Assembly: GCA_040954595.2 (NCBI GenBank) | Contig: CM082587.2 | Location: 1,054,001 to 1,118,000 of the forward strand | Length of the DNA: 64,000 bases | DNA from: Balanoglossus misakiensis | Taxonomy: Eukaryota; Hemichordata | Direction: 5' to 3' | Translations under genes and position numbers: made by a program | In this document: piece after piece, positions 54,900-64,000 of the stretch | Layout: every line of letters begins with the position of its first letter | Numbering within the stretch: position 1 is the stretch's first letter | The notes under the pieces: generated by a model | What the model was told of the DNA's origin: nothing | Seen by the model: only the letters and a program-made list of their open reading frames with translations | The model's database searches: none

Positions 54900-55626
54900 T
54901 GACTCATTGTACTTTATTTATCTCTTCTTGGTTATAAGAGGACGTTTAACTTTGGACCAAGATTCCATATTCATGTTCTGTGTATTGATCACTTATCCTA
55001 GATATGAATTCCATTTTCAACACTTTGAGGCATTTGGAAAACCTGCAAGTTCACAGGACAAAACTGCCTTAAATTGCCAAACTTCAGTTAGAGTTCTAAT
55101 AGTTATAAAACATTCAAAAGACAAGTTATTGGCGATTGTTTATCACTATTCGCGTACAGGGGACAAATCAGAATAGCGCCACGCATCGGGCCGACGCCCT
55201 TTTGTTTTTCACCAGGCATGCGCAAAAGCTATCTTCTCCAAGATGGCGGATAGCGATTGACTGTCAGTTGGAGGTGTGTGCTGAAATATTTTGAGGATAG
55301 GCTGCGATCGTGCGAACCAGTCATAGAATACGTCGATCGTAAGTACTCATCTATGCTTGGAGGTTAGATTGACGACCAGTTGGTGTTTATCTCGACTTTC
55401 GATCGGACGATTGCAGCGTGAAGCTCCATCGTTATAGGGCCTCATCAGATGTCAACAAGATCATGCTAATTTCATAACAGATCCAGACATGAACTGATAA
55501 CCTAGGTGTCGCACGCTTAACCCATTTAGACGCCGTATACACGGTGTGCAAGGTGCAAGTCCACTCCACAGCTGATTTGATTGACTCCCTGTTGACTTGA
55601 GGACTCGTCCCGAAAAATTGTCCAAG
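54900..55626 (+). promoter_or_regulatory. WDR47: WDR47 promoter and 5' UTR
   Basis: An NRF1-like GCATGCGCA (55216-55224) and a YY1-like AAGATGGCGG (55240-55249) mark a TATA-less promoter. A GTAAGTAC donor just after 55338 and a TTGCAG acceptor ending at 55416 suggest a short non-coding first exon and a roughly 77-bp intron. The open frame on the minus strand across 55432-55830 is antisense to the WDR47 coding exon and not a gene. Confidence 0.5.

Positions 55627-64000
<8,374 letters not shown>

Overview
This is a metazoan nuclear window: spliced genes with short GT-AG introns, AATAAA poly(A) signals and intronic snoRNAs. The proteins read as close relatives of vertebrate ones (CCDC18, RPL5, SCYL3, PRRC2, STX6, WDR47), while introns and intergenic DNA are AT-rich. 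A marine invertebrate, lophotrochozoan or non-vertebrate deuterostome, is my best guess; the sequence does not settle the phylum. From memory, all six genes have human orthologues on chromosome 1 (RPL5 and CCDC18 at 1p22, WDR47 at 1p13, SCYL3 and PRRC2C at 1q24, STX6 at 1q25), so the window looks like a piece of an ancient conserved linkage group.

Layout. 1-680 is probably the 3' UTR of an unseen plus-strand gene. 2004-12891 (minus) is CCDC18, a long coiled-coil centriolar-satellite-type protein in about 26 coding exons. It is head-to-head with RPL5 (13615-17116, plus), whose seven coding exons could be joined completely; each of its first five introns carries one box C/D snoRNA with the same 18S rRNA guide. 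17222-25745 is a satellite of 87-bp monomers, broken by a 100-N assembly gap and reversing orientation twice. 27247-32946 (minus) is SCYL3, a pseudokinase/HEAT protein, with a TA-flanked MITE in its last intron. 34924-47076 (minus) is a large PRRC2 (BAT2) gene with a second family of three intronic box C/D snoRNAs. It is head-to-head with STX6 (50956-52920, plus), a Qc-SNARE with an apparent U12-type AT-AC intron. 55627 onward (plus) is WDR47 (LisH-CTLH-WD40), cut by the window end; its second intron holds a TTAA-flanked foldback element with a relic of the 87-bp satellite in its loop.

These are housekeeping or cytoskeletal/trafficking genes with no operon-like logic. The unusual content is non-coding: two expanded intronic snoRNA families, an inverted and partly higher-order-organised satellite, a transposon that contains satellite sequence, and a minor-spliceosome intron.
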